Shown: positions 52,433-61,996 of the stretch, piece by piece
How the letters are laid out: each line of letters begins with the position of its first letter
Numbering within the stretch: the first letter of the stretch is position 1
Assembly (NCBI GenBank): GCA_021730945.1
Contig: JAKFYH010000040.1
Span: forward strand, 1-64,000
Length of the DNA stretch: 64,000 bases
DNA from: Acidobacteriota bacterium
GTDB lineage: Bacteria > Acidobacteriota > Vicinamibacteria > Vicinamibacterales > UBA2999
Direction: 5' to 3'
Program-made: the position numbers and the translations under genes
Notes under the pieces: generated by a model
What the model was told of the DNA's origin: nothing
Seen by the model: the letters and a program-made list of their open reading frames with translations, nothing else
The model's database searches: none

Positions 52433-53569
52433 TTAGCCGGCGGCACCTTCCGGGTACTGCAGGGCGAGTCGCAGTTCCTTGGTGAGGTTGTCGACGGTCG
52501 TGCCCTGACGCTTCCATGCGCCATCGGTTTCGAAACGAAGCGCGCCGATGCGGCGGCCCCACGGCGAAATGACCCGGCCAATCGCGCGGAAATCGGTGCG
52601 GTCGGCATGCTGCTGGTCGATCTTCTGGAGCACATCGGGCGCCACGCGGATGAACGCGCGCAAGGCGGTGGCCGACTTGATGCTGTACTTGCGGCCGTTC
52701 CAGGCCGACTCGAAGATGCTGGCGATCTGCTTGAGGTAATTCACGAAGAACTTTTTTGACTCTTCGCGGAACTCGGCGCTCTTGCGAGCCCCGCCGAGCG
52801 CGGCCTCGTCGGAGAAGAGCTTCTTCAGTTCCTGCGCCAGCGGCGCCTGGCCGACCCGGCCCTTGCCGACGCCGAGCAGCTTAATCTCGCCGTAGAGCGG
52901 CGACTCGTCGCGGTCGTTGAGGGCGCGGACCACGTCGTGAGCGGCCGCCAGTGACTCGTCACGATAGAGTTGGCGGCCCGAGAGCGACACCAGGTGCGAT
53001 GCGTTCAGACGCGTGTGCTTCGCGTTGATGGTGACAAACATCTGGACGATGTGATCTTCGGGGACGCGGTCGAAGATGATGGCCGGCACGGTGAACGGCT
53101 CGTCGCCAAATCGATCGATGTCGGCATGCAGCGCCAGCAGCCGGTGCTGCCCGTCAATGGCGCGGAGAATGCCTTCCCGTTCCGGCACCTTGAGACGGCC
53201 GACGGTTGATCCGCTCTCGACCGGCTCGAAACTGAGCTTCTCATCGCACGAGATGATCACGGCGCCGGGGATCGACGGCAGGTCGCGAGCCTGCCGGCAC
53301 TGCTCGTAGTACTGGACCAGCTCGTCGATTTTCTTGCGGATGATCTGGCGCTGGTACGCCTTCTCATTCGAGGCGATGCGGCGTTCGAGCAGGTCCCAAT
53401 TGATCTTGGACTGGGCGCCCTTTTTCTTGCCACGCACCCCCGCTTGCGCCTGATCCTGGTAGCTCAGCACCTCGAAACGCACGAGCTTGTCGATATCGCT
53501 GGCCGTGAGGGAGGCCTGATAAAATTGCACGCCGAACTGCTGCATCCGGATAGCGGCTACGCTGATCAT
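52433..53569 (-). CDS. DGQHR-domain protein (DndB-like family)
   Basis: 378 residues. The family landmark IDGQHRL is present in the middle (AIDGQHRLLALHADI), with the N-terminal FYQASLTASDIDKLVRFE stretch typical of DGQHR proteins. DndB regulates DNA phosphorothioation and restriction, and related DGQHR proteins occur in other defence and mobile settings. No dnd, ssp or restriction gene is in the window, so this is an orphan. The ATG at 53569 fits the family start better than a longer one at 53674. GC content and codon use look slightly lower than neighbours around the start, hinting at transfer. Function unknown. Confidence 0.78.
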   Translation of the reverse strand: MISVAAIRMQQFGVQFYQASLTASDIDKLVRFEVLSYQDQAQAGVRGKKKGAQSKINWDLLERRIASNEKAYQRQIIRKKIDELVQYYEQCRQARDLPSIPGAVIISCDEKLSFEPVESGSTVGRLKVPEREGILRAIDGQHRLLALHADIDRFGDEPFTVPAIIFDRVPEDHIVQMFVTINAKHTRLNASHLVSLSGRQLYRDESLAAAHDVVRALNDRDESPLYGEIKLLGVGKGRVGQAPLAQELKKLFSDEAALGGARKSAEFREESKKFFVNYLKQIASIFESAWNGRKYSIKSATALRAFIRVAPDVLQKIDQQHADRTDFRAIGRVISPWGRRIGALRFETDGAWKRQGTTVDNLTKELRLALQYPEGAAG

Positions 53570-53706
53570 AAGAGTCTGTCCAAAGAGGCAGATTCTATAA
53601 TCGCCTCTGCGCTCGCTCAATGGCTTTTGCCCGATTTCGTGTCGGCAACGACCATGATACAACCAAATTTTCACCGCAAGTCACTGAATTAGAAGGGTTT
53701 ATAGAA

Positions 53707-56499
53707 ATGATCACCCTGGCACGCCGAAATTTGATTTTCGCCTTTCTAATCCTCTTCGCGGTGGCGTTTGGCGACGCCGCCCAAGGCCGGCAGGGCAAAC
53801 CCGCCCCCGCCAGAAACGACCAGGATTTCGCGGAATTCGTGAAAAAGGCCACCACCCGGCCCGAATTCCTGTCGCCCCTGGTCGATCACCTGCCAGTCAG
53901 GGCCGGAGTGCCCACTCCAAAGGACATCCTGGGGTATCACATAGGCACTGAGAAGAAGCTGACGTATGTCGCCGACCAGCAGCGCTACTTCCGGGCGCTC
54001 GAGAAGGCAATTCCCGGACGATTCCGGACCGAAGTGGTGGCCAGGACCGAGGAAGGCCGCGACATCATGGTCGTGTACGTCTCGTCGGAGGCCAACCTCA
54101 AGAACCTGGAGGCCAATCGGCAGAACACGCGGCGGCTGGCGGATCCCCGCGGCCTGACCGAGGCGCAGGCGCAGCAACTGGTGGCCACGACCAAGCCGCA
54201 CTACCACATCAGCGCCGGCCTCCACAGCGGCGAGACCAATCCGCCCGAAGCCGTCATGGAACTGGCCTACCGCCTCGCCGTGAGTGAGGAACCGTACATT
54301 CAGCAGATTCGCGACAACGTCATCGTCAGCATCACCGGCGCCACCGATGTCGATGGCCGCGACCGCTACGTCGACTGGTACTATGCCTACAAGGTCGACG
54401 AGCTCTACGACGGTGGTGAAAACTACGGCGGCCCGCCGTATTGGGGCAAGTACGTCTTCCACGACAACAACCGCGACATCAACTACGGCGTTGATTCACT
54501 CCGGGCTCACCTGACCTGGTACTTGAACTGGGTGCCGCCGATCTGGCACGACCTCCACGAAGCCCAGACACTCCTGTACACGTTCAGCGGCCAGCCGCCG
54601 CAGAATGCGAATCTCGATCCGATTCTCTACGCCGAGCTGCCGTTCTTCGCCAACTACGAGGTCAACAAGCTGACCGGCTACGGCATGCCTGGGGTCTGGC
54701 ACTTCGGGTTTGTCGACATGTGGTCGCCGGGCTACCTGGGATTTGCCGCCGCCAATCACAACGGCATGTTGCGCATGTACGAGATTTTCAACCAGGGCGG
54801 CGCCAACACGAAGAAAGCGCGGATCTCAGGCGGCCAGACCACGCGGCAGTGGTACCGGCCCAATCCAATGCCGGCGGGCGAAGTCGACTGGTCGATCCGC
54901 AACTCGATCAACTACGCGCAGACCGGCGTGCTCACCGCGCTCGAACTGACGTCGAAGTTCCCGGCGATGGTGGTCGAGAACTACTACAAGAAATCGGCGA
55001 ACGCCGTGAAGCGCGGGAGCGACAAGCCGCCACACGCGTTTGTGCTCGCCGCCGGACAACGCGATCAATCGCAGGTGGACCGGGTGGCGAATCTGCTGCG
55101 CCGCCAGGCGATCGAAGTGCATCGGGCGACCGCGGAGATCAAGGTCAAGGACGGCAGCTTCCCCGCCGGGTCGTACCTCGTGAAGCTGAACCAGCCCTAC
55201 GGCCCACTGGCCAAGACCCTGCTCGAAAAGCAGACCTACCCGGATCCGGCGCTCACCACCTACGACGACAGCGCGTGGACGATGGGGATGGCCAACAACA
55301 TCGACGTGAAGACCATTGAGGACAAGTCGATCCTTGAGACACCGGCCACCCTGCTCTCGGCCGACGCCGTGACGCCCGGCGCCGTCAGTGGCTCAGGCCC
55401 CATGACAGTGGTGAAGCACAACGGGTCGCTCAACCTGATCACATTGCGCTACCGGCTGAAGGACGTCGCGGTCAAGGGCGCCAAGACCGCCTTCAAGATC
55501 GGCGACGTGGAATATCCGGCGGGCTCGTTCATCATCGAGTCGGCGAGCGAGCGCGTGCGCGCGGAAGTGGCGTCGCTGGGCCTGGTCGCGACCGCGGTGA
55601 CCGCCGTTCCCAGTGTCGAAACCAGCGATGTCGACCTGCCGCGCATCGCGATGTACACCACCTGGGCCAATACCGAGAAGGTTGGCTGGGTGCGGCTGGC
55701 GTTTGACCGCTGGGAAATTCCGTTCGATCTGATCCACAAGGACCACGTGCAGGCCGGCGCCAACCTCCGCGCCAAGTACGACGTCATCGTGATGCCTCAC
55801 CAGACGCAAAACGGCAAGTCGATCGTGTACGAGCAGCCCAAGTTGTCGAAGCCGCTGCCCTACAAGAAAGACGATCGGTTCAAGTCGATGGGCTTCTACG
55901 CCGAGACCGACGACGTGCGCGGCGGCATGGGCCTGGCCGGGGCGGCCGAGTTCCAGAAGTTCGTCGACGCCGGGGGCGTGCTGATGACGATGGGCGTCGC
56001 CAGCTATTTCCCGGCCGAGTTCGGCCTGGCCAAGGGCGTCGATGCCCAGAGCCCGGCGCCGGGCTTCTATGCGCCCGGACCCTACGTGAACAGCGAGATC
56101 TTGCTGCCGGCCCACCCGCTGATGTTCGGCTACCCGCAGAAGACTCTGCCCGTCCGCTACGCCGGTGGTCCGCTGCTGCAGGCGGGACCGCCCGCCGGAT
56201 TCGAGCAGTTTGCCGGGTCGTCGCCGGATCGCCCGCAGGTGATTGCGCGCTTCACCGGCGGCGATGCCGGCGTGTTGAGCGGCTTGATGCGCAACCCCGA
56301 TCAGACCCGCAACCGGCCGATGATCGTCGACGCGCCGTCGGGCAAGGGCCGCGTCATCCTGTTCGCCAACAACCCGATCTATCGCTGGCAGACCTTCGGC
56401 GAACACGGCATGGTGTTCAACGGACTGCTGTTCTGGAACGACCTGCCGGCGCCTGGAGATGGGGCAAAGCCGGCGGCGACCGCGCCAGGCCGACCGTAA
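53707..56499 (+). CDS. Secreted M14-family zinc carboxypeptidase-like protein
   Basis: 930 residues with a signal peptide (residues 1-27). The M14 domain occupies roughly 70-430; the first zinc pair is His173-x2-Glu176 in GLHSGETNPPE. After it, WDTHEA-like features appear as DLHEAQTLL (His-Glu). The remaining 500 residues form a beta-rich and Rossmann-like C-terminal extension, containing a glutamine-amidotransferase-like or DUF-type segment ending in IVDAPSGKGRVILFANNP. Such large M14 proteins are common in Acidobacteriota and Gemmatimonadota. A ribosome site AGAAGGG lies ten bases before the ATG. Peptide substrate unknown. Confidence 0.88.
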   Translation: MITLARRNLIFAFLILFAVAFGDAAQGRQGKPAPARNDQDFAEFVKKATTRPEFLSPLVDHLPVRAGVPTPKDILGYHIGTEKKLTYVADQQRYFRALEKAIPGRFRTEVVARTEEGRDIMVVYVSSEANLKNLEANRQNTRRLADPRGLTEAQAQQLVATTKPHYHISAGLHSGETNPPEAVMELAYRLAVSEEPYIQQIRDNVIVSITGATDVDGRDRYVDWYYAYKVDELYDGGENYGGPPYWGKYVFHDNNRDINYGVDSLRAHLTWYLNWVPPIWHDLHEAQTLLYTFSGQPPQNANLDPILYAELPFFANYEVNKLTGYGMPGVWHFGFVDMWSPGYLGFAAANHNGMLRMYEIFNQGGANTKKARISGGQTTRQWYRPNPMPAGEVDWSIRNSINYAQTGVLTALELTSKFPAMVVENYYKKSANAVKRGSDKPPHAFVLAAGQRDQSQVDRVANLLRRQAIEVHRATAEIKVKDGSFPAGSYLVKLNQPYGPLAKTLLEKQTYPDPALTTYDDSAWTMGMANNIDVKTIEDKSILETPATLLSADAVTPGAVSGSGPMTVVKHNGSLNLITLRYRLKDVAVKGAKTAFKIGDVEYPAGSFIIESASERVRAEVASLGLVATAVTAVPSVETSDVDLPRIAMYTTWANTEKVGWVRLAFDRWEIPFDLIHKDHVQAGANLRAKYDVIVMPHQTQNGKSIVYEQPKLSKPLPYKKDDRFKSMGFYAETDDVRGGMGLAGAAEFQKFVDAGGVLMTMGVASYFPAEFGLAKGVDAQSPAPGFYAPGPYVNSEILLPAHPLMFGYPQKTLPVRYAGGPLLQAGPPAGFEQFAGSSPDRPQVIARFTGGDAGVLSGLMRNPDQTRNRPMIVDAPSGKGRVILFANNPIYRWQTFGEHGMVFNGLLFWNDLPAPGDGAKPAATAPGRP

Positions 56500-56513
56500 T
56501 CCGGGGCTCGGCG

Positions 56514-57062
56514 CTAGCGATGATCGGCGCCGAGATACTCGCGCATCAGCGCGGCGTTGCGCTCGTTGGCCTTGAACCAGACGTCGGCCAGGATGCCGAC
56601 GAACGGAATGGCACCAAGCACCAGGTCGACAGCCACGTTCGAAAGCATCCGGGAGACCAGTGACGCGGGTGGGCCGTAGCGCAACATGCGGGCCACCAGC
56701 GTCAATGACACTGCCGTGCCGGCCAGGTCGCCCACGACCGGCACCAGGCCGAGCACGGCGTCGAGACCGACCTTGCCGATGATCGGCAGCGTCACGGCGC
56801 TATCCATCAGCCGGGCCAGCCGATCGATGTGGACGGCGAAGAAGCGGTTGGCCTCGTCCAGGGGAATGCCGGTGGCGTAGGCGTAGTTGGCCAGGTGCGT
56901 GAACGTGCGGGCCCCGGCGGCGCCCACCCGCCGGTCCACCTCGCGGGCCAGCCGTTCCGCCACGCGGATGAACAACCACCGCGCCACGAAATAGCCCACG
57001 ACGCCAACGATGGCGATCACGACGAACGCCGCCGACAGCCACCAGAACAGGGTCTCGAGCAC
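56514..57062 (-). CDS. DUF4112 membrane protein
   Basis: 182 residues. The N-terminal helix (FWWLSAAFVVIAIVGVVGYFVARW) anchors it. Then a helical stretch with a DUF4112 core: MDSAVTLPIIGKVGLDAVLGLVPVVGD, followed by VAVDLVLGAIPFVGILADVWFKANERN. DUF4112 is common in bacteria and has no known biochemical role. It is a single gene between the M14 gene (convergent, 14 bases) and the M24 peptidase (79 bases upstream), with no evident partner. Confidence 0.88.
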   Translation of the reverse strand: MLETLFWWLSAAFVVIAIVGVVGYFVARWLFIRVAERLAREVDRRVGAAGARTFTHLANYAYATGIPLDEANRFFAVHIDRLARLMDSAVTLPIIGKVGLDAVLGLVPVVGDLAGTAVSLTLVARMLRYGPPASLVSRMLSNVAVDLVLGAIPFVGILADVWFKANERNAALMREYLGADHR

Positions 57063-57141
57063 CTGGCTCGATTATCCGCTTACTGCCGCCGCACGGTCAG
57101 GTAAACCTCGCCGGCGAGTGCCGGCGGGGTGACGCCCGCGG

Positions 57142-58443
57142 CTACTTGATCACCAGCAGCCGATAGTTGGCCGGATGCAGGAACTGGATGCCCGCATCGG
57201 TCAGGATCGCATCGTCTTCGATCGGAATCCGCAGCTTGGCGCCGCTCCATTCGGCGATCGGCGAGTAGGCGAAGTATTCGAACGAGAACATGTGCTGCGC
57301 GTGCATGACAAAGGTGCTCTGAAACGGCTGCCAGGTGGTCAGCGAGGGACCGATATCGTGGCCGGTGTTGCCGACCGGATGGAACCCGTAGGTAACATCG
57401 GTCTTGTCGTCCTGGTTCGGCCGGTTGAACTCGATCACGCCGAATCCGGCGGCCTTGAGCGCGGCGTCCATGTTCTTCATGGTCTCGTCGGCGCGGACCC
57501 CGACCTTGATCGCCTTCTTGATGACGGCGCGCACCGAGATCGCCTTGTCGAAGGCCGCCTGGATGCTCTTGGGCGGCGCCAGCTCGCCCGGTTTCAGCAC
57601 ATACGCGACCCGCTTCACATCGGTGCCGAAGTTCATCAACTGGACACCCCAGTCGATCATCATCACGTCGCCGGGCTGAATGATCCGGTTGGAGGAGGTG
57701 GCGACGATGCCGGCCGGTCCGGTGACATAGACCGACGGCATGTCGAACTCGGAGCCGAGCGCGCGATCGAGCAGGCGATCCTGCATCCACCACGCGACCT
57801 CCTCGAGCGTGGTCTTGCCCGGCGTGATCACTTCATTCGACAGCGCGCGCTCGGCGAGCTGGATGGCAATGCCGGCGGCCTCGCCGAAGGCCACGATCTC
57901 GGCGGCGACGCGATGCGATCGAAAGTCGGCGACGAGTTTCTCGGCCGTCACCAGCCGCGAGGCGTAGGGCTCGCCCAGCGACTTCTTGAGCTGGGCATGC
58001 ATGGTGACCGACAAGCCGTCGGCCGGGCCAATCTGCTCGGACATGTTGACGCCGATGCGCCGGGGATCGCGGGCCTTGACGTACTCGGCCAACGTCGCCG
58101 CCGGAGCCAGGGTGTCGTAGGCGCCCGATTCGGCGAGCAGGTAGCCGCTCGGGCCGAGCGCGGCCCGTTCGATGCGATCGCCACCACGGTCGGTAAACAC
58201 GTAGTAGCCGATGCCGGTCACGTACCCGCGGCCGAGGTCTTTCCAGAGCGGATCGTAGTGATTCTCTTTGACGGCCACGATCCACATATCGATGCCGTTG
58301 TCGCGCATCGCGCGTGGCAGCACCTGCTCGAACTTGTCGAGCCGGATCTGGCGCTCCATTTCCCAGCGGCGGCGGGCCTCCTGCGCGAAGGCCGGCAGCG
58401 AGAGCGACAACGCCAGGACAGTGGTCAGCAGCAACTTCATCAA
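57142..58443 (-). CDS. Secreted M24-family metallopeptidase (Xaa-Pro aminopeptidase-like)
   Basis: 433 residues with a signal peptide (MMKLLLTTVLALSLSLPAFA). The N-terminal domain is creatinase-like (residues 25-190). The C-terminal pita-bread domain has five metal ligands in order: Asp in MIDWGVQ, Asp in FGTDVKRV, His in NTGHDIGPS, Glu in FSFEYFA and Glu in IPIEDDAIL. It should remove N-terminal residues before proline in the periplasm. It starts divergently from the DUF5916 gene, 107 bases apart, so the two may share a control region. The DUF4112 gene follows on the same strand. Confidence 0.88.
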   Translation of the reverse strand: MMKLLLTTVLALSLSLPAFAQEARRRWEMERQIRLDKFEQVLPRAMRDNGIDMWIVAVKENHYDPLWKDLGRGYVTGIGYYVFTDRGGDRIERAALGPSGYLLAESGAYDTLAPAATLAEYVKARDPRRIGVNMSEQIGPADGLSVTMHAQLKKSLGEPYASRLVTAEKLVADFRSHRVAAEIVAFGEAAGIAIQLAERALSNEVITPGKTTLEEVAWWMQDRLLDRALGSEFDMPSVYVTGPAGIVATSSNRIIQPGDVMMIDWGVQLMNFGTDVKRVAYVLKPGELAPPKSIQAAFDKAISVRAVIKKAIKVGVRADETMKNMDAALKAAGFGVIEFNRPNQDDKTDVTYGFHPVGNTGHDIGPSLTTWQPFQSTFVMHAQHMFSFEYFAYSPIAEWSGAKLRIPIEDDAILTDAGIQFLHPANYRLLVIK

Positions 58444-58550
58444 GAACCCCTCTTATAGTGGTGGCTGGCCTTTTACAAATCGTTACATGCGCAGGCGCGG
58501 TTCCGGGAGACGATACACGGTTTCGAAATCCTTTACCCAGACTACCGCCC

Positions 58551-60794
58551 ATGACCCTGATGACGCCACTGGTTCGCCCGTTCACCTGCCTGTTGTTCGC
58601 GCTCTCGACCGTCGGCGCGGCGGCGCAGTCCCCGCCGACCGCCACGATTGACTACGAAACCGCCCGCCGGGATCGCCGCCTGCCGGCGACCCGGGCGCAA
58701 GGGCCGATCACGCTCGATGGCCGGCTGGACGAGGCATCGTGGGCGGGGGCGCCGCTGGCGAAGGACTTCGTGCAGAACGATCCGCGCGAAGGAGCTCCCG
58801 CGACCTACGACACCGAGGTGCGGCTGCTCTACGACGACCGCGCGCTCTACATCGGCGTGTTTGCCAGGGATCCCGAGCCAGGCCTGATCATGGTCAACGA
58901 GCTGCGCAAGGACTTCAATACCGGTTCGGCCGACGGCTTCCAGGTCGTGATCGACACGTTTCACGACGAGCGCAACGGCTACCAGTTCGCGATCAACCCG
59001 ATGGGCGCGAAGTGGGACGCGCAGATGTCGAATGAAGGCCGCGACAACAACGCCAACTGGGACGGCATCTGGGACGTCGGCACCCTGATCGGTGATGACG
59101 GTTGGTACGCCGAAATCGAGATTCCATTCAAGACGCTGAAGTTTGGTCCCGAGGCGATGCAGACCTGGGGCATCAACTTCCAGCGCCGGCTGCGGCGCCG
59201 CAACGAAAACAGCTACTGGTCGCCGCTGCGCCGCATTCACCAACTGTCACGGGTGTCGATGGCGGGTGCGATCGAGGGCCTGCAGGGCCTCAGGCCCGGC
59301 GCCAACATTCGCGTCAAGCCCTACGCCCTGGCCAACTTCAACAAGCTGGCCGGCGTGAACGTCGACAAGGATTACGACGCGGGATTCGACGTGAAGTACG
59401 GCGTGACCTCGGGCCTGACCTGGGACTTCACCGTCAACACCGACTTCTCGCAGGTGGAGGCCGACGAGCAGCAGGTCAACCTGACCCGGTTCAGCCTGTT
59501 CTTCCCGGAGAAGCGTGACTTCTTCCTGGAGAACTCCGGCGTGTTCCAGTTCGGCGCCGGCAACACCGGCGGTGGCGGCGGCGCCAACGGCGGGCGCCAG
59601 AACGCGTCGCAGGACATGATCTTCTTCTTCAGCCGGCAGATTGGCCTGTCGTCAACCGGCGACGCCATTCCGCTGCTGGCCGGTTCGCGCCTGACCGGCC
59701 GGGTGGGCGGCTGGTCGCTGGGCGCGCTGAACATCCAGCAGCGCGAGAAGGACCGCAGTCCCTCGACCAACTTCACGGCGCTGCGGCTGCGGCGCGACAT
59801 CCTCGCCAACTCTGACCTCGGGGTGATGATGCTCAACAAGGATCCGCAGGGCGCCGATCACAATCGCGCGTTTGGCGCCGACGCCAACTTCCGGTTCTTC
59901 CGCGACCTGACGCTGAACTTCGCGGCCGCCAAGAGCGCGACGCCGCAAGCGCGGGTGCCGGGCACCGGCGACGACTGGTACTCGAAGAGCAGTTTCGGCT
60001 ACCGCGGCAACTTCTGGGAGACCCGCGGCGCCTACCAGACGATCGGTTCGCGCTTCAACGACGAGATGGGATTCGTGCCGCGGCTTGGTGTCGACAACAG
60101 CGAGTTCTACCTCGGCACCCACATCCGGCCGAAGCGCTTCCAGGGCTGGCTGCGCGAGACGTTTCCGCACTTCCAGATCGAGAACTTCAGCAAGCGCGGC
60201 GGCGGCGGCCTGGAATCGCGCTACATGGACTGGCACTGGCCGGTCACGCTGCAGAACAGCACCTTCATCGAAATCGGCACCAACCCCAATGTCGAGGTGA
60301 TCGAGGACCGCTTCGCGATCAACAGCCGGCGCGGCATCTTCGTGGCGCCCGGCCGCTACGAGTTCAAGGAGCACTTCATCCTCGCCAATTCGAACAGCGC
60401 GGCGCCGTTCTCGATGAACCTGCGCTACGGCATTGGAGATTTTTATGACGGCTACCGCCGCAACTACACCGTCGGCGGCACCTACCGGATGAACCAGCAC
60501 TTGAACCTGTCACTGAGCGATCAGATCAACGACATCGACCTGTCGTCGGGCTCGTATGTGACCCACCTGCTCACCGGGCGGGTGAATTTCTACTTCAGCA
60601 CCAAGGTGTTCGTGAACGCGCTGGTGCAGTACAACACCGACACCAACCAGTGGAGTTCAAACGTTCGCCTAGACATCATCCATCGCCCGCTGAGCGACCT
60701 CTACCTCGTCTACAACGAGCGGCACGACTCGCGCAGCGGCGCGCTGATCAGCCGCGCGGTGATTGCGAAGATGACGTATCTGTTTGCGTTCTGA
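58551..60794 (+). CDS. Secreted DUF5916 protein with CBM9-like N-terminus
   Basis: 747 residues: signal peptide (residues 1-25), a CBM9-like sugar-binding-type beta domain at about 45-215 (ITLDGRLDEASWAGAPL ... ALYIGVF ... WYAEIEIPFKTLKF), and a DUF5916 region to the end. That region has alternating strands ending in an aromatic residue (KMTYLFAF), the pattern of an outer-membrane beta-barrel. VDIGTNPNVEVIED-type strands support this. It may bind polysaccharide at the surface. The ATG at 58551 has no ribosome site; Met4 is an alternative. A Gly-rich, mobile loop (TGGGGGANGG) lies near 345. Substrate unknown. Confidence 0.82.
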   Translation: MTLMTPLVRPFTCLLFALSTVGAAAQSPPTATIDYETARRDRRLPATRAQGPITLDGRLDEASWAGAPLAKDFVQNDPREGAPATYDTEVRLLYDDRALYIGVFARDPEPGLIMVNELRKDFNTGSADGFQVVIDTFHDERNGYQFAINPMGAKWDAQMSNEGRDNNANWDGIWDVGTLIGDDGWYAEIEIPFKTLKFGPEAMQTWGINFQRRLRRRNENSYWSPLRRIHQLSRVSMAGAIEGLQGLRPGANIRVKPYALANFNKLAGVNVDKDYDAGFDVKYGVTSGLTWDFTVNTDFSQVEADEQQVNLTRFSLFFPEKRDFFLENSGVFQFGAGNTGGGGGANGGRQNASQDMIFFFSRQIGLSSTGDAIPLLAGSRLTGRVGGWSLGALNIQQREKDRSPSTNFTALRLRRDILANSDLGVMMLNKDPQGADHNRAFGADANFRFFRDLTLNFAAAKSATPQARVPGTGDDWYSKSSFGYRGNFWETRGAYQTIGSRFNDEMGFVPRLGVDNSEFYLGTHIRPKRFQGWLRETFPHFQIENFSKRGGGGLESRYMDWHWPVTLQNSTFIEIGTNPNVEVIEDRFAINSRRGIFVAPGRYEFKEHFILANSNSAAPFSMNLRYGIGDFYDGYRRNYTVGGTYRMNQHLNLSLSDQINDIDLSSGSYVTHLLTGRVNFYFSTKVFVNALVQYNTDTNQWSSNVRLDIIHRPLSDLYLVYNERHDSRSGALISRAVIAKMTYLFAF

Positions 60795-60795
60795 C

Positions 60796-60885
60796 GGGAG
60801 GGCACTTCTGGTCGGGAGGGCACTTCTGGTCGGGAGGGCACTTCTGGTCGGGAGGGCACTTCTGGTCGGGAGGGCACTCTTGGTC
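60796..60885. repeat. 18-bp tandem array, five units, between convergent genes
   Basis: Five units of GGGAGGGCACTTCTGGTC (the last with CTCTTGG) start two bases after the DUF5916 stop and end five bases before the stop of the membrane protein gene. It lies exactly in the gap, and neither reading frame is disturbed. Confidence 0.95.
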
Positions 60886-60889
60886 GGGA

Positions 60890-61996
60890 CTACTTCAGGA
60901 CCGGGGCGAAGATGCGGAGCGGGCCGGTGAGGGTGACGCCAGTCATCAGCCGGTCCTTCCACCGCACCAGGACGTAGAGGAGCAGGCAGAGCACCAGCGT
61001 GGCCGTGAGGGCGGCCTCGAGCGGCAGGGCCCGCCGCAATGGCCGGCCGAGCACGCCGTAGACCATCTCGACGTGGACCCAATAGACAAACAGCGACGAC
61101 CGTCCGAGCGTGGCGGTGACCCGCCCCGGCGTGTCGATCGAGAAGAGGCGCGGAAAGCCGGCGCGCATGAACCCGTGAAAGTGATCGACGCCACGCGCGA
61201 TCGGCAGCATCGCCGTGCAGATGCCCAGGCGGATGAAGAAGAACGTCGGGGAGCTGGTCCAGAAATTGGCGACCGGATAGAGCGACGGCTGGAACGACGC
61301 CAGGTAGCCCAGGCCAATGCCGGCCAGGCCACCGATGGCCAGGCCCTGTTGCAGCCGCCGCTCTTGCAGCCGTGATCGCGCCGCGTCGACCAGTTCTCCG
61401 GCAATGCCGCCGGCCAGCACGAAGCCGGCCCAGGGGAACAGCGCGAAGTTGGTGCGGCCAGCCACCGGCCGCAGGTAGGCCTCGATCGGATCGGGCAGCA
61501 ACGCCAGCAACCCGGCCTCACGTACCAACGGGGTGGTCATGGCGACGGCGATGGTGGCCGCTGCCAGCCAGCCGATCCGGACGATCCGGGATTCCGACAC
61601 CCGCCAGAGCAGCGCCGTGGCCATCATGGCCACTCCCATCACGTTGAGGATGTCGACCTTGAGGAAATTGATCCAGGCTCCCCATCCGAGCACCTGCGAC
61701 TGCAGGCGAAACAGGAACGCCAGGCCAAACACCTGAGCGCCACGCTGAAACGCGAGCCACGCCGCACCGGTATGGCCCATGCCCATGGCCCGCCTGGCGG
61801 CCGCCATCGACAGCGTCAGGCCGGCCAGAAACAGGAACAGCGGCGCCGCCAGCCCGGAGACAAACACCGTCACCATGTACAGCGGGCGCTCGCGATCACC
61901 CGCCTGCGTCCATGCGTCGCTGACGTGCGCCAGCACCATGACGATCACGGCGACGCCGCGCAGCCAGTCGAGGTAGACCTTGCGATCCGCGGTCAG
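60890..61996 (-). CDS. DUF1624/acyltransferase-like membrane protein, probable CTG start
   Basis: 368 residues if translation begins at CTG 61996; a start at the ATG 61948 would remove YLDWLRGVAVIV, which is conserved in the family. GAGG lies seven bases before that CTG, and the CTG overlaps the OsmC stop (CTGA). About nine to ten membrane helices follow, typical of the heparan-alpha-glucosaminide N-acetyltransferase-like DUF1624 family, which transfers acyl groups to periplasmic sugars. The histidine in AHVSDAW is the usual acceptor-side residue. The gene ends at the 18-bp array and is last in an FTR1-OsmC-acyltransferase run. Confidence 0.78.
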   Translation of the reverse strand: MTADRKVYLDWLRGVAVIVMVLAHVSDAWTQAGDRERPLYMVTVFVSGLAAPLFLFLAGLTLSMAAARRAMGMGHTGAAWLAFQRGAQVFGLAFLFRLQSQVLGWGAWINFLKVDILNVMGVAMMATALLWRVSESRIVRIGWLAAATIAVAMTTPLVREAGLLALLPDPIEAYLRPVAGRTNFALFPWAGFVLAGGIAGELVDAARSRLQERRLQQGLAIGGLAGIGLGYLASFQPSLYPVANFWTSSPTFFFIRLGICTAMLPIARGVDHFHGFMRAGFPRLFSIDTPGRVTATLGRSSLFVYWVHVEMVYGVLGRPLRRALPLEAALTATLVLCLLLYVLVRWKDRLMTGVTLTGPLRIFAPVLK

